A stretch of 40,401 nt of DNA from CAYPLH01 sp964411505 (GCA_964411505.1 CAYPLH010000035.1:1-40401), one strand, 5' to 3'. Counted from the first letter of the stretch, positions 1 through 8,066 are shown. Notes: a model not told the origin generated them from the sequence alone. A program made the numbers and translations.

Positions 1-2
1 AT

Positions 3-62
3 CATGAGCACAGGTTAGTTTATAATTTTGATGATAACAATAACTTGTGGATTATCTCATGA
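3..62 (+). CDS. possible C-terminal end of an upstream gene (partial)
   Basis: One frame is open from the window edge to a TGA at 60-62 and reads HEHRLVYNFDDNNNLWIIS, a plausible protein tail. A terminator-like hairpin follows 31 bases later, which fits the end of a transcription unit. Nineteen codons are too few to name a family, and the frame may be open by chance. Confidence 0.25.
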   Translation, partial: HEHRLVYNFDDNNNLWIIS

Positions 63-92
63 AAAGGGCATTATAAAGATTGATATGTACTG

Positions 93-125
93 AAAAAGAT
101 CATCTGGAAATGGGATGGTCTTTTT
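93..125 (+). terminator. rho-independent terminator, probably bidirectional
   Basis: AAAAAGATCATC pairs with GATGGTCTTTTT (one G-T pair) around a short loop and ends in a run of T. The A-run on the other side would let it work on the minus strand too. It probably ends the gene that lies upstream of the window. Confidence 0.65.
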
Positions 126-224
126 GCAGTAAATTCCAGAAACCGGACAAATATTGGAGAAAACACTTAATACGTCCTTAATATATGGTATATTATAAGG
201 TTATTTGTATTTCTTTCTAATTGT

Positions 225-272
225 AAAAAAGCTACATTTCCTAATCTATTTCGACAAGAAAATGTAGCTTTT
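225..272 (-). terminator. terminator of the tRNA-Ser transcript
   Basis: AAAAGCTACATTT and AAATGTAGCTTTT form a long stem with flanking A and T runs on either side of a loop of about 20 bases. It sits only a few bases beyond the CCA end of the minus-strand tRNA gene, where its terminator is expected. Confidence 0.7.
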
Positions 273-276
273 AACA

Positions 277-367
277 TGGCGGAGAGTTAGGGATTCGAAC
301 CCTAGGTACCCTTACGAGTACACATGATTTCCAGTCATGCCCCTTCGACCAGCTCGGACAACTCTCC
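277..367 (-). tRNA. tRNA-Ser (anticodon GGA)
   Basis: Read on the minus strand, the acceptor arms GGAGAGT and ACTCTCC pair, followed by discriminator G and an encoded CCA. The T-arm contains GGTTCGAATCC. The anticodon loop CTGGAAA carries GGA, decoding UCC/UCU serine. The extra arm (GTACTCGTAAGGGTAC) is long, as in all class II serine tRNAs. Length is 91 nt with CCA. A consensus promoter lies upstream and a terminator hairpin just downstream, so it looks like a single-gene transcript. Confidence 0.95.
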
Positions 368-448
368 ACACTACCATATATCAAACCACCATAACAACAC
401 AGTATGCAGCTAAAAGATTATCTAGGTGGTTTTTTTACAACATATATT

Positions 449-477
449 ATATTACAGAATTATTTGCTCCGTGTCAA
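449..477 (-). promoter_or_regulatory. sigma-A type promoter for tRNA-Ser
   Basis: On the minus strand TTGACA (477-472) and TAATAT (454-449) are separated by 17 bases, close to the vegetative consensus. Transcription would start near 442, about 75 bases before the tRNA 5' end. Confidence 0.7.
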
Positions 478-607
478 TGCCAAAAAAAACTTTCATAGCG
501 CTTCAAAGGTGAAGTATTAGTTGACGTTTACATCATGGACTTGCATATTTTATAAATAAGCTTTAAAATTGGGTAGTATTTTACTTTCACGACCGGAGGA
601 TTTATTT

Positions 608-1441
608 TTGAGTCAGCAAGCATATGAGAATGAAAATAGTATCACAAAAATCACTGATGAACTTATAATCAATGCAAAGCATGTTAATGTTATTAGAGGT
701 TCAAAATATATTCTAAAGGATATAAATTGGACAATTAAAAATGGTGAACACTGGGTGATTATGGGGTTGAACGGCTCAGGAAAAACAACCCTTTTGGATA
801 TGGTTAACGGGTATATTTTTCCTTCTGATGGTGAACTTAGGGTGCTTGGAAAAATGTTTGGAAGATATGATTTAAGAGAGTTAAGAAAGTCTATTGGTTG
901 GGTCAGCACTGCTCTTCAGGAAAAGCTATACAAAAACGAAACAGCAGTAGATATTGTTTTAAGCGGCAAGTTTGCAACAATTGGATTATTTAACCAACAT
1001 AATCAAAGCGATATGGAATTAGCCAAAAGTCTATTGGAACGCCTTGACATACTCAAACTATCAGAGCAAACCTATAAGATACTATCACAAGGTGAAAAAC
1101 AACGCGTCCTAATTGCCAGAGGTCTTATGTCTTCTCCTCGCTTACTCATTTTGGATGAGCCGTGCACAGGATTAGATATATTTGCAAAAGCAAAGTTATT
1201 AAATACCATAGAGAGCATAGCCAAAGCCCCGGATTCTCCCACAATAATTTTTGTTACCCATCTTGCAGAGGAAATACTTCCAACCTTCAGCCACACTCTA
1301 TTGCTAAGAAGGGGGCAGGTCCACTCTTTAGGCAAAACAAAATCAATATTAACAGAAGAAAACTTAAGTGATTTTTTCGAGACACCAGTTATAATAGAAA
1401 AGGAAAACAACAGGTTCTTTCTGCGCCTTAGAAGTAAGTAA
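608..1441 (+). CDS. ABC transporter ATP-binding protein (YlmA-like)
   Basis: This is a single nucleotide-binding domain of 277 residues, a cytoplasmic ATPase. The Walker A motif GLNGSGKTT, the signature LSQGEKQR, the Walker B run LLILDEP and the switch-histidine region FVTH are all present. Overall it resembles the YlmA/PhnC-like stand-alone ATPases of Firmicutes, whose transported substrate is not known. No permease gene lies beside it, so the partner subunit must be elsewhere or the protein acts outside transport. I chose the TTG at 608 because GGAGGA ends 7 bases before it. The same frame opens earlier, at a TTG at 569 with no ribosome binding site. The neighbouring genes are on the opposite strand, so it is probably monocistronic. 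Confidence 0.85.
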   Translation: MSQQAYENENSITKITDELIINAKHVNVIRGSKYILKDINWTIKNGEHWVIMGLNGSGKTTLLDMVNGYIFPSDGELRVLGKMFGRYDLRELRKSIGWVSTALQEKLYKNETAVDIVLSGKFATIGLFNQHNQSDMELAKSLLERLDILKLSEQTYKILSQGEKQRVLIARGLMSSPRLLILDEPCTGLDIFAKAKLLNTIESIAKAPDSPTIIFVTHLAEEILPTFSHTLLLRRGQVHSLGKTKSILTEENLSDFFETPVIIEKENNRFFLRLRSK

Positions 1442-1579
1442 TTCAACAATTACTTCTTACAAAAAATTATCTGCTAATGTACGAGCAATAACACATCCTC
1501 TATTATTTTTTGCACACGCGCTACAGACGGCTTTATCAAACTAGCAAAGTAATTTAACTGTTAAACTGCAAAGTATCAA

Positions 1580-2431
1580 TTATTCATTGAAATACTTCAT
1601 AAACCTTGGCAGAATAAAGCACCTTTCAATTAGCGCTCCAGTTATATATTTGGTGGCCTTATTAAATTCATCAATTTTAAAATCAATAGGTTCCTTAGCT
1701 CCTAGTGTAAAACTCCACAACCCACCAGGGTAGGTTGGCACAGTTGCGATAAAAATTTCAGTCTGATTGAACAAGCTATGCATTCTTTGGTATATCTGAC
1801 TCATAATGTCAAAGTGAAATATGGGAGATTGGCTCTGGCAAACGATTATACCATCATCCGCAAGCAATTTATAAAGGTTTTTGTAAAATGGAAGCTCAAT
1901 TAATTGTACAGCTGGTCCAACAGGATCTGACGAGTCAACTATGATAACATCGTACTTTTCTTTGGATTTGGCTGCATACTTTACACCATCAGCATAAATG
2001 AAATTAACACGTGAATCGGACAGATTTCCTGAAACCTCCTGTAAATGTTCCTTGCACACCTTCACAACCAATTCATCTATTTCAATCATATCAATACGCT
2101 TAACCTGTGGGTACTTAACTGCTTCTTTTGCAGCTCCACAATCCCCTCCGCCAATAATTAATACTTTTTTGGGGTCTTTATGAAGTGCAAGAGGTACATG
2201 GGCTATCATTTCATTATAAATATATCCATCAATCGAGGTTGTTTGAACAACCCCATCTAGCACAAGCATCCTTCCAAAATCATACGAATCAAGTATCATT
2301 ACATGCTGGATATCCGACATCTGTGAAAAGACTATGTCCTTTATCCTGTAGCTTATTTTAAGGTTGTCCCTGTCATCTTCAGTGAACCACCACTCATTGT
2401 CTATCCTTTTAATATACTTTGGTATCTGCAT
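1580..2431 (-). CDS. speE: spermidine synthase (polyamine aminopropyltransferase)
   Basis: The enzyme transfers the aminopropyl group of decarboxylated S-adenosylmethionine to putrescine, giving spermidine. Full family length (283 residues). The N-terminal beta domain is followed by the Rossmann-like methyltransferase fold with IIGGGDCGAAKEAVKYP (nucleotide-binding glycine loop), the acidic MIEIDE strand and the hallmark VDSSDPVGPA, which contains the catalytic aspartate. The C-terminal YPGGLWSF motif is also typical. A clear GGAGG precedes the ATG. speD and speA are not next to it. rlmH lies 103 bases upstream on the same strand, so co-transcription is possible. mtnA, which recycles the methylthioadenosine by-product, lies far away in the same window. 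Confidence 0.95.
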   Translation of the reverse strand: MQIPKYIKRIDNEWWFTEDDRDNLKISYRIKDIVFSQMSDIQHVMILDSYDFGRMLVLDGVVQTTSIDGYIYNEMIAHVPLALHKDPKKVLIIGGGDCGAAKEAVKYPQVKRIDMIEIDELVVKVCKEHLQEVSGNLSDSRVNFIYADGVKYAAKSKEKYDVIIVDSSDPVGPAVQLIELPFYKNLYKLLADDGIIVCQSQSPIFHFDIMSQIYQRMHSLFNQTEIFIATVPTYPGGLWSFTLGAKEPIDFKIDEFNKATKYITGALIERCFILPRFMKYFNE

Positions 2432-2534
2432 TAAAAATCCTCCAATATCGCATAAAATCCATGGTTATAATAACATATATATGTACATTTTGCAAAAACA
2501 CTGGTTTTTGTAGATACAATGAGTGGTTTAATAG

Positions 2535-3014
2535 TTACTTATGATAGACTTCACCTCGTATAATCTTGAATGCCCTGTAAATCTGCTCAAGCAGTATCAG
2601 ACGTGTGAGCTGATGCAAAAACGTCATATCTGATAAGGAGAGCTTCACATCTGCCCTTTTTAGAACCTCTTCTCCCAAACCCAAAGATCCGCCAATAACA
2701 AATGTTATATCTGATTTCCCTGATATCATATATGTATTAATCATTGACGCCAGTTTTTCCGAACTCATCTTATTTCCTTTAATATCCAAGGCAATAACTA
2801 TCGAACCATACTTTATCTTGCCTAGTATATTCTGAGCCTCTTTATCCTTTACCTGACGCTCTTGTGCATAGCTCAGGTTCTCCGGGGCTGATTCATCATT
2901 AACCTCTTCAATTTCCAGCTTACAAAACCTAGACAACCTCTTTGAATACTCCCTGATTCCTTCTTTCAAATATTTTTCCTTTATCTTTCCGACTGCAATC
3001 ACTGTAATTTTCAT
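2535..3014 (-). CDS. rlmH: 23S rRNA (pseudouridine-1915 N3) methyltransferase RlmH
   Basis: A complete 159-residue SPOUT-family methyltransferase that methylates pseudouridine 1915 in helix 69 of 23S rRNA on assembled ribosomes. The start MKITVIAVGKIKEKY, the central strand IVIALDIKG, the knot region ITFVIGGSLGLG and the end LILLEQIYRAFKIIRGEVYHK are diagnostic of this highly conserved family. No strong ribosome binding site is visible upstream of the ATG. In Firmicutes the gene is often found near the wal/yyc cluster; here it is about 8 kb from yycJ, and the matrix-export block lies between them. Confidence 0.95.
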   Translation of the reverse strand: MKITVIAVGKIKEKYLKEGIREYSKRLSRFCKLEIEEVNDESAPENLSYAQERQVKDKEAQNILGKIKYGSIVIALDIKGNKMSSEKLASMINTYMISGKSDITFVIGGSLGLGEEVLKRADVKLSLSDMTFLHQLTRLILLEQIYRAFKIIRGEVYHK

Positions 3015-3339
3015 TTCAAACTTTTACGATCTAGTAGACAACTAAATCATGCATCCCTTTCGATTATTTAACCCCGCAACACAGTATATCTCCTTAGCCT
3101 TTTGCTTATAAAATCATAACTGGCAACTAGTCTATTATAAATTATTCTACCATAAAAACCTGTCCTTTTTTTACTTGTAATAATTTTAGCTCATTTCTAG
3201 CTACTTTTCTACATTTTATGCAAAACGACTTCAACAATCCGACAACAGATTTTAACATCATTTTCTTTGGGAAATTATTAAAATAGATGGTAAGAATTAT
3301 AAATTCATATAAAGCTTGTGGCACTTTTGTTCCATTTGC

Positions 3340-3447
3340 TTTTTAGGTGTAGACTTTGTTTAACACGTATAACAAGGGAGCTTTGAAATATATTCCGCAA
3401 CTTGGGCACTTGGAATATATGGAGCTAGTAGTGCAACCGGCCTTAAA
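3340..3447 (+). promoter_or_regulatory. class II cyclic di-GMP riboswitch aptamer
   Basis: The segment carries TTGGGCACTTG (3402-3412), then 13 bases, then TAGTAGTGCAACCG (3426-3439). From memory, the Clostridium acetobutylicum c-di-GMP-II aptamer has the same two blocks with the same 13-base spacing. GCACT and AGTGC form the expected helix. A weak outer helix can form between TTTTAGG (3340-3346) and CCTTAAA (3441-3447). The middle part is longer than in the reference, so the 5' boundary is approximate. ATATATTCC (3388-3396) can alternatively pair with GGAATATAT (3412-3420), a possible ligand-free fold. It lies upstream of the kinase gene at 3605 and overlaps a terminator. Confidence 0.78.
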
Positions 3448-3471
3448 TAATATAGGCTGGTTTTATTTTTT
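3435..3471 (+). terminator. riboswitch-controlled intrinsic terminator
   Basis: AACCGGCC (3435-3442) pairs with GGCTGGTT (3455-3462), followed by a T-rich run. The 5' arm is part of the conserved 3' end of the aptamer (GCAACCGGCC). Ligand binding and termination should therefore exclude each other, which predicts that c-di-GMP turns the downstream genes on. This logic is inference. Confidence 0.75.
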
Positions 3472-3492
3472 AGTAAATATAGTTTCCGACCG

Positions 3493-3510
3493 ATTAATAC
3501 TAGTATTAAT
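3493..3510. promoter_or_regulatory. 18-bp perfect palindrome, possible operator
   Basis: ATTAATACTAGTATTAAT is a perfect dyad in the leader between the riboswitch terminator and the kinase start, about 95 bases before that start. Weak flanking arms (TTTCC and GGAAA) extend it. It contains TACTA and TAGTA half sites, also seen upstream of two other genes of this locus. It may be an operator or an RNA hairpin; function unproven. Confidence 0.4.
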
Positions 3511-3604
3511 TGGAAATAATTTTAACACAGCTTATATGCATTAATTTGTCGATGGCTGAATATATTGAAAAGTGCTAAAGAAAAGATTTCTAGGAGGGTT
3601 GTAG

Positions 3605-5308
3605 TTGATTTTTTCACAGATAATAAATGATGTACTTTATGAAAAAGAGGAGAAACGTATAACACGAATGATATTTTGTTTCAGGTACATATCATTGGCT
3701 GTTGTTTCGCTTTTTTTCTTTATTGGGAGCATAGAGCTTACAGTAGATAGAAAGATTTTTATAGTAGCTTGTATTGGCATATCAGCAGTAATAGTGAATC
3801 ACCTTTACATTATGAACCGAAAAAGCAAATCAAAAATCATGCTTTTACTTTTTATCGAAACCGTAGGAAATTCAATAATACTAATACCTTCTGGTGGCTT
3901 GGGCAGTCCATTTGTTTGGTATTCTTTAAACACCATTCTTATTTCCTCTTTGCTCCTTGATTGGAAATATTGCTGGCTGAATGTGTTTATTTATCTTTTT
4001 GATTCAACATTCATGCTGCAGGTTTTAATAGAACATAATTCCTCTGTGCTTTTAATTTTAAAAGAACAGTCAAACCTAGTATTAAGTTTTATTCTAATAA
4101 CAGTTGTGATTGAAATTCTTTCACTATATTCAAAAAGTCTAGAACTTAAAAGCACGAAACTTTCGGATGCAAATAATCAGCTTACAATTGCCAATGCAAA
4201 AATCAAACAGCTTATGGACTACTCTATGGAACTATATCAGGCTGTTCATTTATTTACTTCTCAGCAAAACCAAAAGGATCTTGTTGAATTGATAATAAAC
4301 TGCACCGAAAAAGTAACTAAAAGCAGTTCAGTATTATTTATACACAACTTAGATGAAAAGCTGAAGATTCACGCTAAACACCTACCCTCAGACTTAAATG
4401 ATGAAATAACTTGGAAAAAGGATCTTTTATCTTCGGTATCTCAAAATGATTATCCTACCGAAATAGTCCTGCAAAACCAAACATGGATAATTGCCCCGGT
4501 TAAGTGTAGTTATAAGACTTATGGTGTTCTGGGGATCAAGCCGGATATCCCAGAATACTCCATTTGCCGCAAAGAATTAATCGACCATATACAATTTCTC
4601 TGCTCATTAAGTGCTATTGTCCTTGAGAAGTTTGACCTTGAACAGATTAATAATAAGCTATTAGTGAATGAAGAACGTAATAGAATTGCAAACGAAATCC
4701 ATGACAGCGTTCTGCAGCGTCTTTTTAGTGTATCATGTGGTATTTTCGGGGTTATAAGGAAAAGCGGTATAATTAATACTAATAATCAAATAAGTGAATT
4801 AAATCTTATTAGAAATACCATAAATGAAGTTATGAAAGATCTACGTTCTACCATTTACGGATATAGCTTTGGAAAAAATAGAAACATTAATTTTATAAAT
4901 GATATCAATAAGTATATTAACGAAACAAAGGTGCTTAATAATATTAATATTAACTTTAAAGTTGAAGGAAGTCATGATCATTTGCCTTCTGGACAAAAAA
5001 ATGCACTTTATAGAATAATATGCGAAAGCTGCGGCAACGCTATCCGACATGGCAAGGCTGCTGAGATAGATATTTTACTTGCCATTGATTGTAATGATAC
5101 TAAGCTGATTGTTAAAGATGACGGAGCTGGATTTGATACACATATCTTTAATGACAAATCCACATTGGGTCTTGGTGTAGAAAACATACATAACTTGGTT
5201 CATTATCTAGGTGGAAAAATAGATTATACAAGTGAAATAGGCAGAGGGTCAACTATATCAATCACTTTGCCAAACTATGTTAATGTTTGCAAGGAGGCTG
5301 TAGTATGA
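3605..5308 (+). CDS. membrane sensor histidine kinase, NarL-type (HisKA_3)
   Basis: A 567-residue two-component sensor. About six hydrophobic segments occupy residues 20-175, with few extracellular residues. A cytoplasmic GAF-like sensory region (about 200-340) follows. The dimerisation and phosphoacceptor helix EERNRIANEIHDSVLQRLF has H366 and is typical of the HisKA_3 class. The ATPase domain has its N box around N478 and the G boxes DDGAGF (506-510) and GLGVENI (522-528). AGGAGG lies 7 bases before the TTG start. The stop overlaps the ATG of the response regulator gene, so the two are translationally coupled partners. Its transcript carries the c-di-GMP riboswitch in its leader. The signal it detects is unknown. 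The genes that follow suggest it controls secreted matrix proteins. Confidence 0.9.
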   Translation: MIFSQIINDVLYEKEEKRITRMIFCFRYISLAVVSLFFFIGSIELTVDRKIFIVACIGISAVIVNHLYIMNRKSKSKIMLLLFIETVGNSIILIPSGGLGSPFVWYSLNTILISSLLLDWKYCWLNVFIYLFDSTFMLQVLIEHNSSVLLILKEQSNLVLSFILITVVIEILSLYSKSLELKSTKLSDANNQLTIANAKIKQLMDYSMELYQAVHLFTSQQNQKDLVELIINCTEKVTKSSSVLFIHNLDEKLKIHAKHLPSDLNDEITWKKDLLSSVSQNDYPTEIVLQNQTWIIAPVKCSYKTYGVLGIKPDIPEYSICRKELIDHIQFLCSLSAIVLEKFDLEQINNKLLVNEERNRIANEIHDSVLQRLFSVSCGIFGVIRKSGIINTNNQISELNLIRNTINEVMKDLRSTIYGYSFGKNRNINFINDINKYINETKVLNNININFKVEGSHDHLPSGQKNALYRIICESCGNAIRHGKAAEIDILLAIDCNDTKLIVKDDGAGFDTHIFNDKSTLGLGVENIHNLVHYLGGKIDYTSEIGRGSTISITLPNYVNVCKEAVV

Positions 5309-5913
5309 ATGTACTGGTTGTGGATGATCATCCCTTGGTTAGGAAAGGTGTTAAATCAATATTATCTATGGAAGATAATATAAGCGAGGTCTGGGAGGCC
5401 TCGTGTATGTCAGAAGCTTTACTGATTCTGACCAGCCGAAATCCTGACATTACCCTTGTAGATATTAATCTTGGTCTGGAGGATGGTCTGGAAACAATTA
5501 AAGCCGCACAGGAAAAGAATGTTGCTACAAAGTTTATAGTTCTTACTTCCTCATCAAAAAAAGAAGATTTTGTAAAGGCGCAAAAATTGGATGTAGATGG
5601 ATATATACTAAAGGAAGCATTTACTGAGGATATAATTTATGCAATACATGTAGTTGAACGTGGCAGAAAATTTTATGACCCTGACATTATGCACCATTGT
5701 GTAACCCAGTCAAAAGATCGGTTACTCGATGAGCTATCACCAAGAGAAAAGGATGTACTTGCTGAACTGGGTAATGGTCTTAGCAATATTCAAATTGCAG
5801 AAAAGCTTTATATATCTGAGCATACTGTTAAAAAACATGTTAGCAGCATATTGTCAAAACTTAACTTTAGTCATAGAACTGAGGCTGCACTGTATGTAAG
5901 CAAGAATATATAG
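5305..5913 (+). CDS. NarL/FixJ-family response regulator
   Basis: A receiver domain plus LuxR-type DNA-binding domain, 202 residues. The receiver has the acidic pair D8 D9, the phosphoacceptor D53 (TLVDINLG), the conserved threonine in IVLTSSS and the lysine in YILKEAF. The output domain (about 140-200) reads LSPREKDVLAELGNGLSNIQ and then ISEHTVKKHVSSILSKL, the recognition helix of the family. The ATG at 5305 is preceded by AAGGAGG and overlaps the kinase stop. An in-frame TTG 18 bases upstream lacks a ribosome binding site. It is the cognate regulator of the kinase before it. Candidate targets are the SipW/TasA-like genes downstream; repeated TACTA-N3-TAGTA dyads could be its sites (inference). 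Confidence 0.93.
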   Translation: MNVLVVDDHPLVRKGVKSILSMEDNISEVWEASCMSEALLILTSRNPDITLVDINLGLEDGLETIKAAQEKNVATKFIVLTSSSKKEDFVKAQKLDVDGYILKEAFTEDIIYAIHVVERGRKFYDPDIMHHCVTQSKDRLLDELSPREKDVLAELGNGLSNIQIAEKLYISEHTVKKHVSSILSKLNFSHRTEAALYVSKNI

Positions 5914-5983
5914 CTAACCAGCTATAAAACAGCATATTAACTAAAATCAAAGGCAAACATAGAGATAGAGAGGCGGGGTTGCC

Positions 5984-6484
5984 CTGGCTAAGTTAAAAAG
6001 GAAAGATAAATTTTTAGGAATACAAATTATACTGGGAGTTTTTATAATTCTACTCAATTTTATGGGTATAAGTTATGCCTATTGGAACGATAGCTTGGAA
6101 ATTAATACAAGGATAACTACAGGCAATATAGGTGTGTCTTTTGGCAACTACAATTATATTGAGTCGGTTAATGGCACTAATGAGCTTACAGTAAATTACA
6201 ACGATGGCTTTACTGTTATGAATATCAATGGCAATGTCAGCCACGACTTCGAAGGATTTTTACAGTATTTCATTTTAGATCACGGTAGTCTTCCTGTAGT
6301 TTTTAAGGATCAGAGAAGTAAAGTTGATAGTATACCAGTGCAAAACATGCATCATGAGGATATGCTTTACTTAAAAAACGAATATTTCGATGAAACAGGT
6401 AATCCTGTGCTTTACATTTTCCCAAAACATCCCGGGATCTATGAATTTGAAATTGAGATGCTTTTTGAACAGCGGATTAAATAG
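5984..6484 (+). CDS. secreted protein with SipW-type signal peptide
   Basis: The open frame carries a basic N terminus (AKLKRKDKF), a hydrophobic stretch of about 17 residues and then ISYAYWNDSLEINTRITTG. The aromatic residue, Asp and TTG pattern is the signature of signal peptides cut by SipW. Cleavage is likely after A32. The remaining part of about 135 residues is beta-rich and not recognised. The first ATG in frame (6062) lies inside the hydrophobic core and would destroy the signal peptide. No ATG, GTG or TTG lies between the upstream stop (5966) and there. I therefore place the start at CTG 5984, 10 bases after GAGG. A sequencing or real frameshift involving the TTG at 5979 is the alternative. 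It lies 70 bases after the response regulator gene and is probably in its operon. Confidence 0.72.
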   Translation: MAKLKRKDKFLGIQIILGVFIILLNFMGISYAYWNDSLEINTRITTGNIGVSFGNYNYIESVNGTNELTVNYNDGFTVMNINGNVSHDFEGFLQYFILDHGSLPVVFKDQRSKVDSIPVQNMHHEDMLYLKNEYFDETGNPVLYIFPKHPGIYEFEIEMLFEQRIK

Positions 6485-6516
6485 TAGCTTGTCCTTAATA
6501 GATGGAGGTAACAAAA

Positions 6517-6789
6517 GTGAAAAAAAGGTTAATTGTCCTAATGAGTATTATAATAGCATCAGTTTTAATGTCTGGCGGATATAGTCTCTGGGAAAGAACT
6601 CTAACAATAAAGGGTTCTATAGAGATCCTTCCAGAGCCTACACCTACTCTAGTTCTAAACAGTTCCAATGATATGACAGTCTATGATGCTGTTTACACAG
6701 AGGATACGTCTGTTATAGATGCAGTATATGGAGAAGATACGGCAGTAGTTGAAAGTATTGGTATTAAAGAGTCAACACTGCAACCATAA
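6517..6789 (+). CDS. small secreted protein with SipW-type signal peptide and 11-residue repeats
   Basis: A 90-residue protein. The N terminus KKRLIVLMSIIIASVLMSGG is a signal peptide, followed by YSLWERTLTIKGSIEI. This resembles the SipW-cognate pattern seen in the two neighbouring substrates, with likely cleavage after S23. The mature part is only about 67 residues. It contains a Pro-rich linker (PEPTPTL) and three imperfect 11-residue units beginning VYDAVYTED, VIDAVYGED and VVESIGIKE. GGAGG precedes the GTG at 6517 by 8 bases. An in-frame ATG at 6502 overlaps that site and is unlikely to be used. I do not recognise a family. Its position between another substrate and the peptidase suggests a minor fibre or anchoring subunit. 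Confidence 0.68.
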   Translation: MKKRLIVLMSIIIASVLMSGGYSLWERTLTIKGSIEILPEPTPTLVLNSSNDMTVYDAVYTEDTSVIDAVYGEDTAVVESIGIKESTLQP

Positions 6790-6860
6790 ATCTATTAGTT
6801 AGTAAGAATTGTCACTTTTACAGTTACTAAAGATTAATAAAGAAAATCTAGGGGGATACA

Positions 6861-8066
6861 ATGAAAGAAATAAAAAAACCTAGGATGCTCCTGCAAAAAG
6901 CAAACTCTAAACTAATATGTCTACTAACAGCCGCATTTCTTATTATATATTATCTTACAGATACTCCAAAGACGTCTATTATCTATAATAACAGAATCCT
7001 AAAATCTATTATATGGATTGTAATATGCCTCCTGTTTTTTTACATACCTCGTGTCCGATCGAAAGCAAAATTGAGTAAGCACAGTCTGTTTCATTGGTGG
7101 GCATTCAATTTTGTGCTCATATATATAGCTGCCTTTGTTGTTGGAGGAATCTTTGATGGCTTTGGAAGAAGCCCTTATGACCTTTCCTCAAAAGGTATAT
7201 TACTTAATTTGTTTTATATTGTACCTCTTATAATTGCTAAAGAATTTATAAGGAACTACTTCATTAATACTTTCTTAAAAAAAGAAAGCTACACCATTTT
7301 TATAGTCATCTCTTTTTTCATGACAATAATATCTTTCCCTATGAATAGGTTTCTTGTTATTAATGATTATAAGGGACTCATGATTTTTTTAGCCCAATAT
7401 TTTGCTCCAGAGTTTTCAAAAAACCTGCTAGTAACTTATATGGTTTTTTATGCCGGTGCACTACCCGGTATAATTTATTTAGGACTTTTACAGATCTTTC
7501 ACTGGTTATCACCTATACTACCTAACTTAAAATGGATTACAACAGCGTTTATTGGCATACTATGCCCAGCTTTCTGTCTAATGGGAATACAAAGCATGTA
7601 TTTAAAAGAAGTAAAAGTGCTTAAGCATCAAAATAGTAAAGAGGATGGCTTTTTAGGTTGGATATTAACTAGCTTGATTTCGATTCTTATTATTTGGTTC
7701 TCTGTTGGTGTCTTTCCCATTTATCCCTCAGTTATCGCTACAGGAAGTATGGAACCTATGATAAAACCAGGCGATATAATCCTTGTTAAAAAAGTTAATG
7801 ATATAAACACGATTCAGACTAATGATGTAATACAATTCAGAAGAGATAGAATACTGATATCCCACCGTATTATTGAAATATTGGAAGATGAAAAAAGCGG
7901 AAAACAGTATCGCACAAAAGGTGATAATAATTCTGTACCAGATACAGAATTGGTAGAACCTGCATACATAAAAGGTGAAATTATATACGTTGTTCCGAAA
8001 CTTGGATGGCCATCTTTGCTTATCAAAAGCAAAGATGTTATATCCCCTGAAGAAGTCGAATTTTAA
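6861..8066 (+). CDS. sipW: SipW-type signal peptidase I with large N-terminal membrane domain
   Basis: The C-terminal third is an ER/archaeal-type signal peptidase. IATGSMEPMIKPGD holds the nucleophile S296. Instead of the usual lysine there is ISHRII with H335, and the acidic box is KGDNNSVPD (353-361). This Ser-His arrangement defines the SipW class, which processes TasA-like precursors. Bacillus SipW has about 190 residues; this protein has 401. The extra N-terminal 265 residues form about seven hydrophobic helices of unknown role. AGGGGG precedes the ATG. It follows two genes with SipW-type signal peptides and precedes a third, so those are its likely substrates. The active site should face the outside of the membrane. 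Confidence 0.9.
   Translation: MKEIKKPRMLLQKANSKLICLLTAAFLIIYYLTDTPKTSIIYNNRILKSIIWIVICLLFFYIPRVRSKAKLSKHSLFHWWAFNFVLIYIAAFVVGGIFDGFGRSPYDLSSKGILLNLFYIVPLIIAKEFIRNYFINTFLKKESYTIFIVISFFMTIISFPMNRFLVINDYKGLMIFLAQYFAPEFSKNLLVTYMVFYAGALPGIIYLGLLQIFHWLSPILPNLKWITTAFIGILCPAFCLMGIQSMYLKEVKVLKHQNSKEDGFLGWILTSLISILIIWFSVGVFPIYPSVIATGSMEPMIKPGDIILVKKVNDINTIQTNDVIQFRRDRILISHRIIEILEDEKSGKQYRTKGDNNSVPDTELVEPAYIKGEIIYVVPKLGWPSLLIKSKDVISPEEVEF

Noticed and set aside
1442..1579. Possible short minus-strand tail gene after speE (LIKPSVARVQKIIEDVLLLVH)
   Set aside because: Only about 28 codons, no ribosome binding site, no family resemblance.
3142..3324. Minus-strand open frame of 60 codons upstream of rlmH with one CxxC (FCIKCRK)
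   Set aside because: GTG start without a ribosome binding site, no recognisable family, and the region upstream is the riboswitch area. A small zinc-binding protein is possible but unsupported.
3356..3544. Plus-strand open frame of 62 codons
   Set aside because: It runs straight through the riboswitch aptamer and terminator and has no ribosome binding site.
5909..5926. Hairpin TATAGCT/AGCTATA at the response regulator stop as a terminator
   Set aside because: Perfect but AT-rich 7-bp stem with no T-run; the export genes probably continue in the same transcript.
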